The position numbers were made by a program, and so were the translations under genes. Positions 63,967-64,000 of a stretch of 64,000 bases of DNA are shown here, piece after piece. Origin of the DNA: Albibacillus kandeliae. Lineage in GTDB: Bacteria; Pseudomonadota; Alphaproteobacteria; Rhodobacterales; Rhodobacteraceae. Where the stretch lies: the NCBI RefSeq assembly GCF_003116585.1, contig NZ_QEHM01000015.1, positions 1 through 64,000 of the forward strand. Reading direction: 5' to 3'. Every line of letters begins with the position of its first letter. Position 1 is the stretch's first letter. Below the pieces are notes generated by a model. The model was not told the DNA's origin and did not search any database. It saw only the letters and a program-made list of their open reading frames with translations.

Positions 63967-64000
63967 GCCCGCTGCTTGAAGCCAACGACCTCGTCCGCGT
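63963..64000 (+). CDS. Second oligopeptide-type ABC ATP-binding protein (OppF/DppF type), start only
   Basis: ATG at 63963 overlaps the previous stop (ATGA). The 12 visible codons begin MSPLLEANDLVR, like the start of an ABC ATPase of this family. The gene continues beyond the window. Confidence 0.7.
   Translation, partial: MSPLLEANDLVR

Noticed and set aside
1..64000. CRISPR arrays, rRNA genes, phage structural genes
   Set aside because: No regularly spaced repeats, rRNA segments or phage-type genes were seen on either strand.

Overview
This window is high-GC, densely packed bacterial DNA that looks alphaproteobacterial, most likely Rhodobacteraceae (Roseobacter-like). This is inferred from a VPLPA-CTERM exported protein, an ECF41 sigma factor with its AhpD-like partner, an FnrL-type box, many ABC and TRAP uptake operons, and Mo-hydroxylase (CoxLMS/CoxG-like) genes. 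No database search was possible, so family names rest on motifs read in the sequence.

Left part (1-13976) looks like the distal end of a genomic island. It ends at a 46-base 3' fragment of a tRNA-Trp gene, the usual scar of tRNA-targeted integration. Inside are the tail of a SUFU-like gene, an AT-rich two-gene operon with a gluzincin-type metallopeptidase, and a leftward operon (P-type ATPase; then, behind an FNR-like box, a beta-CASP nuclease and a ferric-reductase-like flavocytochrome). Its two-component genes have collapsed to remnants. A decayed IS3-type transposase piece follows. Then comes a tight five-gene leftward operon (thermostable-hemolysin family, AMP-ligase-like, SDR, TauD/TfdA oxygenase, DUF6134) that reads like an uncharacterised small-molecule pathway.

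Middle part (14144-33164) holds regulators and catabolic genes. They are an AraC regulator with a Tat-exported D-aminoacylase-like amidohydrolase, a TetR/AhpD-like pair with a striking inverted-repeat operator, and a LysR-controlled polar amino acid ABC operon with creatininase-type amidohydrolase, class III aminotransferase, two-subunit CoA-transferase and ArgE/DapE deacylase. A GlxA-type regulator, a haloperoxidase-like hydrolase, the ECF41 unit with a near-ideal ECF41 promoter, an AT-richer orphan membrane protein and a lone Rieske oxygenase follow.

Right part (33265-64000) is a series of import-plus-hydrolysis modules, each beside its own regulator. They are RpiR with a polyamine-type ABC importer and P1 peptidase; MarR with a Mo hydroxylase, CoxG and a branched-chain-type ABC importer with a fused LivM-LivG; XRE-cupin with a FAD oxidase, TRAP transporter, MlrC metallopeptidase, D-aminoacylase and COG0523 GTPase; and RpiR, HAD phosphatase and sugar isomerase divergent from an oligopeptide ABC importer that runs off the window. 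The overall theme is scavenging of modified amino acids, peptides and amides. Four of the five solute-binding protein genes are followed directly by a GC-rich hairpin inside the operon.
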